Assembly (NCBI GenBank): GCA_036489765.1
Contig: DASXFE010000132.1
Span: 1 to 64,000, forward strand
Reading direction: 5' to 3'
From: DATARH01 sp036489765
Lineage (GTDB): Bacteria; Pseudomonadota; Alphaproteobacteria; ATCC43930; CGMCC-115725
Length of the DNA: 64,000 nucleotides
A model generated the notes under the pieces. It was not told where the DNA came from. It saw only the letters and a list, made by a program, of their open reading frames with translations, and made no database searches. Of the stretch, positions 8,790-18,841 are shown one piece after another. Every line of letters begins with the position of its first letter. The first letter of the stretch is position 1. Made by a program: the position numbers and the translations under genes.

Positions 8790-9479
8790 CTAGCGGGTCC
8801 GGTCGAGCGCGTAGCCGACCGAGCGGACCGTGCGGAGAAGGTCACTGCCCTCGCCGATATTGATGGCCTTGCGCAGGCGGCGGATATGAACGTCGACCGT
8901 GCGCATCTCCAGCTCCGCATCCTCGCCCCAGACCCGGTCGAGGAGCTGCTCGCGCGAGAACACGCGGCCCGGATGCTGCAGGAAATGTCGTAGGAGCCGG
9001 AACTCCGTCGGGCCGAGGTGGATCGGCTGGTCGGCGCGCGAGACGCGGTGCGCGACGAGGTCCATCGCCAGATCGGCGTAGCGCAGCACATCCTCGGCCA
9101 TGCTGGGCTGGGCGCGGCGGATGACGGCGCGCAGCCGCGCCACCAGCTCGCTCGGGCTGAACGGCTTGACGACATAGTCGTCGGCGCCGCTGTTGAGCCC
9201 GCGGATGCGATCGGCCTCGTCGGTACGGGCGGTCAGCATGATGATCGGCATGACGCGCGTCGCCGCCGCCCGGCGGATCCGGCGGCATACCTCGATGCCC
9301 GACACCTGGGGCAGCATCCAGTCGAGCAGGACCGCGTCGGGCTTGCGCTCGGCGATCGACAAGAGGGCCTCTTCGCCGTCCGCCGCCTCGGCCACGTCGA
9401 ACCCCTCGCGCTCGAGGTTGTAGCGCAGGAGGGTGACGAGCGGCGCCTCGTCCTCGACGATCAGAACGAGCGGCTTCAT
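8790..9479 (-). CDS. phoB: Phosphate regulon response regulator PhoB
   Basis: A 229-residue OmpR/PhoB-type regulator that activates phosphate-starvation genes by binding Pho boxes. The receiver domain has the acidic pocket EDE at residues 9-11, the phosphorylated Asp53 in LLDWMLP, and the conserved KPFSPSEL lysine. The C-terminal winged-helix domain ends with the recognition-helix segment VDVHIRRLRKAI. The ATG at 9479 overlaps the phoU stop as ATGA, which fixes the start; longer open frames upstream lie inside phoU. It is the last gene of the pstSCAB-phoU-phoB run. Confidence 0.95.
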   Translation of the reverse strand: MKPLVLIVEDEAPLVTLLRYNLEREGFDVAEAADGEEALLSIAERKPDAVLLDWMLPQVSGIEVCRRIRRAAATRVMPIIMLTARTDEADRIRGLNSGADDYVVKPFSPSELVARLRAVIRRAQPSMAEDVLRYADLAMDLVAHRVSRADQPIHLGPTEFRLLRHFLQHPGRVFSREQLLDRVWGEDAELEMRTVDVHIRRLRKAINIGEGSDLLRTVRSVGYALDRTR

Positions 9480-10201
9480 CGCCCGGGCGCCGCGTCGGGG
9501 GCGACCACTTCGAGGCTCGATTTGTCGCCTTTCGGCCGGGTCTCGGTCAGCGCGGTGCCGTGGACGAGGTAATAGAGGTTCTCGGCGATGTTGGTCGCGT
9601 GGTCGCCGATCCGCTCGATGTTCTTGGCCATGAAGAGGAGGTGCGTCGAGGCGCCGATATTGCGCGGGTCTTCCATCATATAGGTGAGGAGCTCGCGGAA
9701 GAGGCTCGCATACATCTCGTCGAGCTCTTCGTCGGCCCGCCACACTGCGAGCGCCTTGTCGGCATCGTGCGCGACATAGGCGTCGATGACGTCCTTGATG
9801 AGGCGCAGCGCGAGATGCGCCATGCGGGGCAGCGCGTGCATCGGCTGGATCGGCGGGATCTGCGACAGCGCGATCGAGCGCTTGGCGACATTCGCGGCAT
9901 AGTCGCAGATGCGTTCGAGATCGCTGCCGATCTTCAGCGCGACAAAGATCTCGCGCAGGTCGCGCGCCATCGGCTGGCGCAGCGCCAAGAGGCGGATCGC
10001 CAGATTGTCGAGCTCGCGTTCGAGGTCGTCGACCTGGGTGTCGCCCTCGATGATCTGGACGGCGAGCGCGCTGTCGCGCCGCCCCACCGCGTCGAGCGAG
10101 GCGGCGAGCTGGCTTTCCGCGTAGCCTCCCATCTCGACGATGATCTTACTGAGCCGGCTCAGCTCTTCGTCATAGCTCTTGATGATATGCTCGGCCGCCA
10201 T
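9476..10201 (-). CDS. phoU: Phosphate transport regulator PhoU
   Basis: A 241-residue all-helical protein with two PhoU repeats, each carrying the metal-binding E/D pattern (DLERICDYAANVAK and NIERIGDHATNIAE). PhoU links the Pst transporter to PhoR so that the regulon is off when phosphate is plentiful. The start has a strong ribosome binding site (ggaggtgaagg directly before the ATG). It follows pstB by 12 bp and overlaps phoB by four bases. Confidence 0.95.
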   Translation of the reverse strand: MAAEHIIKSYDEELSRLSKIIVEMGGYAESQLAASLDAVGRRDSALAVQIIEGDTQVDDLERELDNLAIRLLALRQPMARDLREIFVALKIGSDLERICDYAANVAKRSIALSQIPPIQPMHALPRMAHLALRLIKDVIDAYVAHDADKALAVWRADEELDEMYASLFRELLTYMMEDPRNIGASTHLLFMAKNIERIGDHATNIAENLYYLVHGTALTETRPKGDKSSLEVVAPDAAPGR

Positions 10202-10213
10202 CCTTCACCTCCG

Positions 10214-11056
10214 TCAGCCGAAACGACCCGTGATGTAGTCTTCGGTCCGCCTTACCCGGGGGTGGGTAAAGATCTTCTCCGTCTCGTCGAACTCGATCAA
10301 CTCGCCGAGATACATGAACGCCGTGTAGTCCGAGCTGCGCGCCGCCTGCTGCATGTTGTGCGTGACGATGGCGATGCAGTAATCGGCCTTCAATTCCGAG
10401 ATCAATTCTTCGATGCGCTGGGTCGAGATCGGGTCGAGCGCCGAGGCCGGCTCGTCGAGCAGCAGGATCTCGGGCGCGACCGCGATCGCGCGGGCGATGC
10501 AGAGCCGCTGCTGTTGCCCGCCCGAGAGGCCGAGCCCGCTTTGCCGCAGTTTGTCCTTGACCTCGTCCCAGAGCGCGGCGCGCTTCAGCGCGTCCTCGAC
10601 CCGGTCGTCGAGCTCGGATTTCGACGGCCGATGATAGAGCTTGATCCCGAACGCGATGTTGTCGTGGATCGACATCGGAAACGGCGTCGGCTTCTGGAAC
10701 ACCATCCCGATCTTCGCCCGCACGACATTGAGGTCGAGCCCCGGCGCCAGGATGTTCTCGCCGTCGACCAGCACTTCGCCGCTGGCGACCTGGTTCGGGT
10801 AGAGCTCGTAGATCCGGTTGAGGATGCGCAGGAGCGTGGACTTGCCGCACCCCGACGGGCCGATGAAAGCGGTCACCTTGCGGTCGTAGAGCGGCAGGCT
10901 GATGTTCTTCAGCGCGTGGAACGTGCCGTAGTGGAACCCGACGTTGCGGATCTGCACCTTGATCGGAAACGGCGTGACGACGGCGGCGGGCGCATCCGGC
11001 GCCCGCGCGTCCGGGATCGGGGGACGGGATTGGGCCAAGGATAAGCTCATACTCAT
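10214..11056 (-). CDS. pstB: Phosphate ABC transporter ATP-binding protein PstB
   Basis: A 280-residue ABC ATPase that powers high-affinity phosphate import. It has the Walker A motif GPSGCGKST, the signature LSGGQQQRL, the Walker B motif ILLLDEPASALD and the switch histidine in IVTHNMQQA. The PstB-specific block RILNRIYELYP follows Walker A. The start overlaps the pstA stop as ATGA; a second ATG lies two codons on. It is about 25 residues longer at the N-terminus than typical PstB, and that extension is Pro/Ala-rich. Confidence 0.96.
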   Translation of the reverse strand: MSMSLSLAQSRPPIPDARAPDAPAAVVTPFPIKVQIRNVGFHYGTFHALKNISLPLYDRKVTAFIGPSGCGKSTLLRILNRIYELYPNQVASGEVLVDGENILAPGLDLNVVRAKIGMVFQKPTPFPMSIHDNIAFGIKLYHRPSKSELDDRVEDALKRAALWDEVKDKLRQSGLGLSGGQQQRLCIARAIAVAPEILLLDEPASALDPISTQRIEELISELKADYCIAIVTHNMQQAARSSDYTAFMYLGELIEFDETEKIFTHPRVRRTEDYITGRFG

Positions 11057-11895
11057 TTCTCAAAACTGCTCCGGGAGGCGAGATAGCGGGCGCCGATGTT
11101 GAGGACGAGGATCGTCGCGGTGATCAACAGCGCCCCGCCCCAGGCGAGCGCTGTCCAATCGGCGTAGGGGCTCATCGCGAACTGGAAGATGACGACCGGC
11201 AGATTGGCCATCGGCGCGTTCATGTCCGCGCTCCAGAACTGGTTGTTGAGCGCGGTGAAGAGCAGCGGCGCGGTTTCGCCGGAGATCCGTGCGATCCCGA
11301 GAAGCACGCCGGTCAGCATCCCCTGCACCGCGGCGCGGTAGGTCACGGTGACGATGATCCGCCATTTCGGCGCACCGAGCGCCGCCGCGGCTTCGCGCAG
11401 CGAATTGGGCACCAGCCGGAGCATGTCCTCGGTCGTGCGCACGACCACGGGGATCATGATGACCGCCAGCGCCACCGCCCCGGCCCAGCCGGAGAAATGC
11501 CCCATCGGCACGACCATCACCGCATAGACGAAGAGCCCGATGATGATCGACGGCGCCGACAACAGGATGTCGTTGATAAAGCGCACGATCTCCCCAAACC
11601 AGCTGTTCCGTGCGTATTCGCCGAGGAAGGTGCCGGCGAGGATTCCTGTCGGGGTACCGATCGCGGTCGCGATCGCGGTCATCGCGATGCTGCCGCAGAT
11701 CGCGTTGAGGAGACCGCCGGCGCTGCCCGGCGGCGGCGTCGTCTCAGTGAAGAGGCTCGGCCGGATCGCGCCGAGGCCGTTGGTCAAGAGCGTCCCGAGC
11801 ACGAAAACGAGAAACAGCAGCCCGAACGCCGTCGCCGCCAGCGACAAGCCCATGATCACGTAGTTGACCGCGCGGCGGCGGGTATAGACCTGCAT
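11053..11895 (-). CDS. pstA: Phosphate ABC transporter permease PstA
   Basis: A 280-residue inner-membrane permease with six predicted transmembrane segments. The MetI-type ABC coupling loop is EAAAALGAPKWRIIVTVTYRAA, in two adjacent halves near residue 190. It forms the translocation channel with PstC. It starts 4 bp after the pstC stop and overlaps pstB by four bases, which indicates translational coupling along the operon. Confidence 0.95.
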   Translation of the reverse strand: MQVYTRRRAVNYVIMGLSLAATAFGLLFLVFVLGTLLTNGLGAIRPSLFTETTPPPGSAGGLLNAICGSIAMTAIATAIGTPTGILAGTFLGEYARNSWFGEIVRFINDILLSAPSIIIGLFVYAVMVVPMGHFSGWAGAVALAVIMIPVVVRTTEDMLRLVPNSLREAAAALGAPKWRIIVTVTYRAAVQGMLTGVLLGIARISGETAPLLFTALNNQFWSADMNAPMANLPVVIFQFAMSPYADWTALAWGGALLITATILVLNIGARYLASRSSFEK

Positions 11896-11899
11896 CGCC

Positions 11900-12874
11900 C
11901 TAGCCTCCCGCCTGCCGCTGCAGCCGGATCAGCATGATCTTCGCGATCGCGAGCACGATGAACGTGATCACGAAAAGGATGAGGCCGAGCGCGATCAGCG
12001 ACGAGACGTAGATGTCGCCGACCGCCTCGGTGAATTCGTTGGCGAGCGCCGCCGAGATCGTCGTGCCCGGCTGCAACAGCGAGGCGTTGATGTGGTGCGA
12101 GTTGCCGATGACGAACGTCACCGCCATCGTCTCGCCGAGCGCGCGGCCGAGTCCGAGCAAGATCCCGCCGACGACGCCGATCCGCGTGTAGGGCAGCACC
12201 ACCCGCCATACGACCTCGGCCGTCGTCGCGCCCAGCCCGAACGCGCTTTCCTTCAGCATTTGTGGCACGGTCTCGAACACCTCGCGCATGATCGCCGAGA
12301 TGAACGGCAGCACCATGACAGCGAGGATGAACCCGGCCGTCAGCACCCCAATCCCCAGCGGCGGGCCGGCGAACAGGACCCCGATGCCGGGGATGTTGCC
12401 GAGCGAGTCGATCAGCAGCGGCTCGATATGCTCCTGGATGAACGGGGCCAGCACGAAAAACCCCCAGATCCCGTAGATGATGCTGGGGATCGCCGCCAGC
12501 AGCTCGATCATCGTCGCCAGCGGCCGCTTCAGCCATTTCGGGCACAGCTCGGTGATGAAGAGTGCGATCCCGAATGCGACCGGGATGCCGATCGCCATCG
12601 CGATCGCCGAGGTCACGAGCGTGCCGTAGATCGCGACGAGCGCACCGAAATTCTCGGTGACGGGGTTCCACGCCTGGCCGACGATGAACCCGAGGCCGAA
12701 TTTCCTGAGCGCGGGAAGCGCCCCCTGGACGAGCGAGAAGATGACGCCGCCGAGGATCACCAGCACCAGGACCGCGAACAGAAAGGTCAGTCCTCGGAAG
12801 ACGGCATCCCCCGTCCCGGTGCGCCGGATCCGGCGCGCCGTCGCCGAAGGAACCGTCACGACCTCAATTGCCAC
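11900..12874 (-). CDS. pstC: Phosphate ABC transporter permease PstC
   Basis: A 324-residue permease with six transmembrane helices and the PstC coupling loop KESAFGLGATTAEVVWRVVL. It begins at GTG with a GGAG site about 9 bases upstream. It is separated from pstS by 168 bp that contain a strong hairpin, the usual place for a stability element that keeps the binding-protein transcript in excess. Confidence 0.95.
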   Translation of the reverse strand: MAIEVVTVPSATARRIRRTGTGDAVFRGLTFLFAVLVLVILGGVIFSLVQGALPALRKFGLGFIVGQAWNPVTENFGALVAIYGTLVTSAIAMAIGIPVAFGIALFITELCPKWLKRPLATMIELLAAIPSIIYGIWGFFVLAPFIQEHIEPLLIDSLGNIPGIGVLFAGPPLGIGVLTAGFILAVMVLPFISAIMREVFETVPQMLKESAFGLGATTAEVVWRVVLPYTRIGVVGGILLGLGRALGETMAVTFVIGNSHHINASLLQPGTTISAALANEFTEAVGDIYVSSLIALGLILFVITFIVLAIAKIMLIRLQRQAGG

Positions 12875-12977
12875 GCTATGCTCCGACGCTCATTTGGTCG
12901 TTCCGGGGCGCCGGCAGGCGGACGCGGAACCCATGAACACCAGCCATGCCCATCATGGCGAAGACCTGTTCCCGGTT

Positions 12978-13005
12978 TCCGGGTCCGGCGATTGGCCGGC
13001 CCGGA
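12978..13005 (-). terminator. Hairpin between pstS and pstC
   Basis: An 11-bp GC-rich stem with one bulged base and a five-base loop (left arm 12978-12989, right arm 12995-13005). No T-run follows on the minus strand, so it is more likely a processing or 3-prime stability hairpin for pstS mRNA, or a partial attenuator, than a complete intrinsic terminator. Confidence 0.5.
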
Positions 13006-13042
13006 ATGACCTAGGTTCGTTATTGACGGTTGAGCGCATCGC

Positions 13043-14095
13043 CTACGACGACTTGCCGTCCCAGATCGGCTTGCCGTCGGTGCCGACGATGGTCTTCCAG
13101 CTGTCCTCGACCATCTTCACGACGCTGTCGGGTATCGGCACATAGGCGAGGTCTTCGGCCATCTTGCCGCCGTTGCGGTAGGACCAGTCGAAGAAGCTCA
13201 TGACCGCATGCGCGGTCGCCGGCTTTTCTTGCTGCTTGTGCAGCAGGATGAAGGTGGCGCCGGTAATCGGCCAGCTCTCCTTGCCGGGCTGGTCGGTCAG
13301 GAGCAGGTAGAAGCCCGGTGCCTTCGACCAGTCGGCGTTGGCGGCGGCGGCCTGGAAATTGGCCGCAGTCGGCGACACGAACGCCCCGTCGTGGTTCTTC
13401 AGGAGCGTGTAGGTCATCTTGTTCTGGAGCGCATAGGCGTATTCGACATAGCCGATCGCACCGTCGGTGCGCCCGGTCAGCGCCGCAACGCCCTCATTGC
13501 CCTTGCCGCCGAGCCCGTTCGGGAATTCGACCGAGGTGTTCTCGCCGACCTTCGCCTTGAAGTCCGCATCGACCTGCGACAGATAGTGCGTGAAGATGAA
13601 GTTGGTGCCCGACCCGTCAGAGCGGTGCACCGTCGCGACCGCCTTGTCGGGCAGGTCGACGCCCGGGTTCAGCGCCTTGATCGCCGGGTCGTTCCACTTG
13701 GAGATCGTGCCGAGATACATCCCGGCGACGGTCTTGCCGTCGAGCTTGAGCTGGCCCGGCCCGATCCCCTTCAGATTGACGACCAGCACGACGCCGCCCA
13801 TGACCATCGGCCATTGCTGCAGCCCGTCCTTGGCCAGCACATCCGGCTGGAGCGGCATGTCCGAGGCGCCGAAATCGACCGTCTTCGCGGTGATCTGCTT
13901 GATCCCGCCGCCCGAGCCGATCGACTGGTAATTTATGCTCGTCCCGGTCTTGGCCTTATAGGCCTCGGCCCATTTGGCATAGATCGGATACGGAAACGTC
14001 GCGCCGGCGCCGGAGATGTCGGCGGCGAGCACCGGGCTCGCGGCGGTAATCAATGCGGCCGCGGCCGCCAGCAGCGTGAAACGGCGAGCGTTCAC
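13043..14095 (-). CDS. pstS: Periplasmic phosphate-binding protein PstS
   Basis: A 350-residue exported protein. The signal peptide covers residues 1-24 (cleavage after SPVLA). The mature protein has the PstS ligand signature GAGATFPYPIYAKW and the phosphate-contacting IGSGGGIKQI and HRSDGSGTNFIFTHYLS loops. It captures phosphate for PstCAB. It is the first gene of the operon and lies 72 bp from a strong Pho box. Confidence 0.96.
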   Translation of the reverse strand: MNARRFTLLAAAAALITAASPVLAADISGAGATFPYPIYAKWAEAYKAKTGTSINYQSIGSGGGIKQITAKTVDFGASDMPLQPDVLAKDGLQQWPMVMGGVVLVVNLKGIGPGQLKLDGKTVAGMYLGTISKWNDPAIKALNPGVDLPDKAVATVHRSDGSGTNFIFTHYLSQVDADFKAKVGENTSVEFPNGLGGKGNEGVAALTGRTDGAIGYVEYAYALQNKMTYTLLKNHDGAFVSPTAANFQAAAANADWSKAPGFYLLLTDQPGKESWPITGATFILLHKQQEKPATAHAVMSFFDWSYRNGGKMAEDLAYVPIPDSVVKMVEDSWKTIVGTDGKPIWDGKSS

Positions 14096-14166
14096 GAAAG
14101 GCCTCCCATCATGTCAGCACATTTGCCCGCGAGGGCCGCGGGTTGAGCGCCTTCTACCCAGCCCGG

Positions 14167-14206
14167 AATACAGTCATATGACCGTTCGATTGCGCTTATG
14201 TGACAG
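14167..14206 (-). promoter_or_regulatory. Pho box upstream of pstS
   Basis: Four 7-bp units repeat with an exact 11-bp period on the minus strand: CTGTCAC (14206-14200), GCGCAAT, CGGTCAT (14184-14178) and CTGTATT (14173-14167). The first, third and fourth match the CTGTCAT PhoB half-site at 6, 6 and 5 of 7 positions; the second is weak. This is the expected arrangement for PhoB dimers binding in tandem, and it lies between phoR and pstS. Confidence 0.8.
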
Positions 14207-14276
14207 CGACACGGAGGACCGCGGGGCGGATGAGCGGAGCGCAATCCCATGGCGGAATGCGCCATGCTTTTCCGCC

Positions 14277-15620
14277 CTACTCCTCCACGGCTCTGAGCCA
14301 CACGGTAAAGATCGACCCCTGCCCTGGCGTGCTGGCGATGTCGAGCCTGCCGCGATGCCGGTTGACGACGTGCTTGACGACGGCGAGCCCAAGGCCGGTG
14401 CCGCCCAACTCGCGCGAGCGGGCGGTGTCGACACGATAGAAGCGCTCGGTCAGCCGCGGCAGGTGCTCGGCCGGTATACCGTCGCCGCGGTCGGCGACGG
14501 CGACCCGGACAAAGCCGCCTTCGCTCGCTGCGGCAACCGAGATCCGGCTCGCCGGCCTGCCGTATTTGATCGCGTTGTCGAGCAGGTTCTGAAACACCTG
14601 CGTCAGTTCGTCGGGGTCGCCGAGCACCCGAGGCAGCTCGGCGGGGATCGCGAGCGCCAAGTCCATGCGGCGATCCGCCGCGCGCAATTCGAGCGTGTCG
14701 GCGACGTGCTCGATAATCGGCGCCAGCGCGATCCGCCCGGTCGGCGCGACATGCTCGTTGAGCTCGATCCGCGACAGCGAGAGGAGGTCGTTGACCAGCC
14801 GCCCCAGCCGCTCGGCCTGCTCCTGCATGATGCCGAGAAAGCGTTCGCGCGCGACCGCGTCGTCGCGCGCCGGGCCGCGCAGCGTCTCGATAAACCCGCT
14901 CAGCGAGGCGAGCGGCGTCTTCAGCTCGTGCCCGGCATTGGCGATGAAATCGGCGCGCATCTGCTCGGCGCGCTTCAAGGCGGTGATGTCATGCAGCGTC
15001 AGCACGGCGACCGATCCGTCGAGCGAGGGGCCGTCGATCCGCGCGAAACGGGCACTGAGCCAGCGCTCGACCGGCACGGTCAGCGAAAACTCGACGATCC
15101 GCGCCGCCTCGCCCCGCAACACCGCGTCGGCCCCCGCAAGCACCGCCGGATTGCGCAGCGACGCTGCGAGGTCGCGCGCCTCGGGCACCGTGCCGATCAA
15201 TTCGACCGAGGCCGCATTGGCGCGGACGATTCGGCGCTGCGCATCGAGCAGGATCATCGGGTCGGGCAGCCCCGCGATCACCGCCTCGGCCGCGAGGAGC
15301 CGGGCCCGCGCCTCGTTGCCCCGCGCCTCGGCGCCGCGCCAGGCGCGAGCGAGCGCGCTCGTCGTCGGGGTCAGCCGCCGCGGCCGCCGCAGCTTCCCGC
15401 TCTCGGCGCCTAGGCTCTCGATCGCATCCCGCACGACTGACAGCGACCAAGCCGCAGGCGTCGCCGCGAGCGCGGTCACGACAAGACACAGGATCGCCCC
15501 GATCCCGGCCGTCCGGGGGTCGATCCGCCCGATCGCGTACAGAAAGACGACAACCAGCGCGCTCGGTAGCGATATGGCGGCGACGAGCGCCGATAGCCGG
15601 CGCAGCCCGCGGCCCGTCAT
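14277..15620 (-). CDS. phoR: Phosphate regulon sensor kinase PhoR
   Basis: A 447-residue histidine kinase. Two membrane helices lie at residues 8-30 and 38-58 with almost no periplasmic part, as in other PhoR proteins. A PAS domain follows (about 105-215), then HisKA with the phospho-histidine in NAGHELKTPL near residue 229. The HATPase boxes are NLLDNAIKYG, DRGDGIP and GTGLGLAVVKH. It phosphorylates PhoB under phosphate limitation. It is separated from pstS by the Pho box region, so pstS has its own promoter. Confidence 0.93.
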   Translation of the reverse strand: MTGRGLRRLSALVAAISLPSALVVVFLYAIGRIDPRTAGIGAILCLVVTALAATPAAWSLSVVRDAIESLGAESGKLRRPRRLTPTTSALARAWRGAEARGNEARARLLAAEAVIAGLPDPMILLDAQRRIVRANAASVELIGTVPEARDLAASLRNPAVLAGADAVLRGEAARIVEFSLTVPVERWLSARFARIDGPSLDGSVAVLTLHDITALKRAEQMRADFIANAGHELKTPLASLSGFIETLRGPARDDAVARERFLGIMQEQAERLGRLVNDLLSLSRIELNEHVAPTGRIALAPIIEHVADTLELRAADRRMDLALAIPAELPRVLGDPDELTQVFQNLLDNAIKYGRPASRISVAAASEGGFVRVAVADRGDGIPAEHLPRLTERFYRVDTARSRELGGTGLGLAVVKHVVNRHRGRLDIASTPGQGSIFTVWLRAVEE

Positions 15621-15644
15621 AGGACGGCCGCAGCGAAGCGGCGA

Positions 15645-17924
<2,280 letters not shown>

Positions 17925-18060
17925 CGCTCCTCCCGCAGGCCGGCTCGGCTCTACAGGCCCCTCGTCGGCACGGGCCCAATGTAGAGAGCGCCCGTCCCCG
18001 CGTCAAAGCGGTGCCATGCCGCGCAACCCGCCCCCTCCTTTTTGTTGACCGCCAATCCGA

Positions 18061-18088
18061 TTGACACGACGGCGCGCGTGGCTATATT
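18061..18088 (+). promoter_or_regulatory. Sigma-70-type promoter for rplU-rpmA
   Basis: A consensus TTGACA at 18061-18066 and TATATT at 18083-18088, separated by 16 bp. It is one of the best promoter matches in the window. Predicted transcription starts near 18095, at the foot of the leader hairpin. Confidence 0.75.
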
Positions 18089-18095
18089 CCGCGCC

Positions 18096-18125
18096 GCCGG
18101 ACGGAGTGTCTTCGTCCGGCTTTTT
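18096..18125 (+). terminator. Terminator-like hairpin in the rplU leader
   Basis: A perfect 8-bp inverted repeat (GCCGGACG at 18096-18103, CGTCCGGC at 18113-18120) with a nine-base loop, followed at once by five T residues. It lies between the promoter and the rplU start codon, so it would act as an attenuator or a 5-prime stability element. Which one cannot be told from sequence. Confidence 0.6.
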
Positions 18126-18158
18126 CGGCTTTGCCGCGCCCCTGATCTGGCTCTGAAC

Positions 18159-18476
18159 ATGTACGCAGTGATCCGCACCGGCGGAAAGCAATACAAGGTC
18201 GCCCAGGACGATTTGATCACCGTCGAGAAGCTCGCCGGTGATCCGGGCACGACGATCGAGCTGGGCGAGGTGCTGATGGTCGGCGAGGGCGCCGATATCA
18301 CCACCGGCGCGCCGCTGATCGCTGGCGCCTCCGTCAGCGCGACCCTTGTCGAGCAGCGCCGTGGGCCCAAGATCATCGTCTTCAAGAAAAAGCGGCGGCA
18401 GAATTATCGGCGCAAGAACGGTCACCGCCAGTACGAGACGGTGCTGCGCATCACCGGCATCACTGCCGGCGCCTAA
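18159..18476 (+). CDS. rplU: 50S ribosomal protein L21
   Basis: A 105-residue L21, beginning MYAVIRTGGKQYKV and carrying the family block KKKRRQNYRRKNGHRQ near the C-terminus. It binds 23S rRNA in the large subunit. The start at 18159 matches the universal L21 N-terminus; an upstream in-frame start is not used. rpmA follows after 12 bp. Confidence 0.98.
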   Translation: MYAVIRTGGKQYKVAQDDLITVEKLAGDPGTTIELGEVLMVGEGADITTGAPLIAGASVSATLVEQRRGPKIIVFKKKRRQNYRRKNGHRQYETVLRITGITAGA

Positions 18477-18488
18477 GGAGAATTCGGG

Positions 18489-18755
18489 ATGGCCCATAAA
18501 AAGGCAGGCGGATCCTCGCGCAACGGCCGCGACAGCCGCGGCCGGCGTCTCGGCGTCAAGAAGTTCGGCGGCGAGATCGTCGTGCCCGGCCACATCCTCG
18601 TGCGTCAGCGCGGCACCAAGTTTCATCCCGGCGACAAGGTCGGCATGGGCCGCGACCACACGCTGTTCGCGCTAGAGGAAGGTCACGTGCAGTTCCACCG
18701 CAGCGGCGAGCGCACCTTCATTTCCGTCGTCCCGCCGCGGGAAGCCGCCGAATAG
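18489..18755 (+). CDS. rpmA: 50S ribosomal protein L27
   Basis: An 88-residue L27 of standard length. The N-terminus MAHKKAGGSSRNGRDSRGRR is the part that reaches toward the peptidyl transferase centre, and it has no N-terminal pre-sequence of the kind cleaved in Firmicutes. An AGGAG site precedes the ATG. It is followed by a strong intrinsic terminator. Confidence 0.98.
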   Translation: MAHKKAGGSSRNGRDSRGRRLGVKKFGGEIVVPGHILVRQRGTKFHPGDKVGMGRDHTLFALEEGHVQFHRSGERTFISVVPPREAAE

Positions 18756-18784
18756 AGGCCGTTTCCCAAGCCGGAAGGATTTGA

Positions 18785-18812
18785 GGGGAGCGGCCCGGCC
18801 GCTCCCCTTTTT
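18785..18812 (+). terminator. Intrinsic terminator after rpmA
   Basis: A perfect 11-bp GC-rich palindrome (18785-18795 with 18797-18807) followed by five T residues at 18108-18112 of the same stretch counted from 18,000 plus 700, that is 18808-18812. It ends the rplU-rpmA unit 29 bp before the obgE start. Confidence 0.9.
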
Positions 18813-18841
18813 CAATGCAGCAAGCCCCACCGACAGACCCG

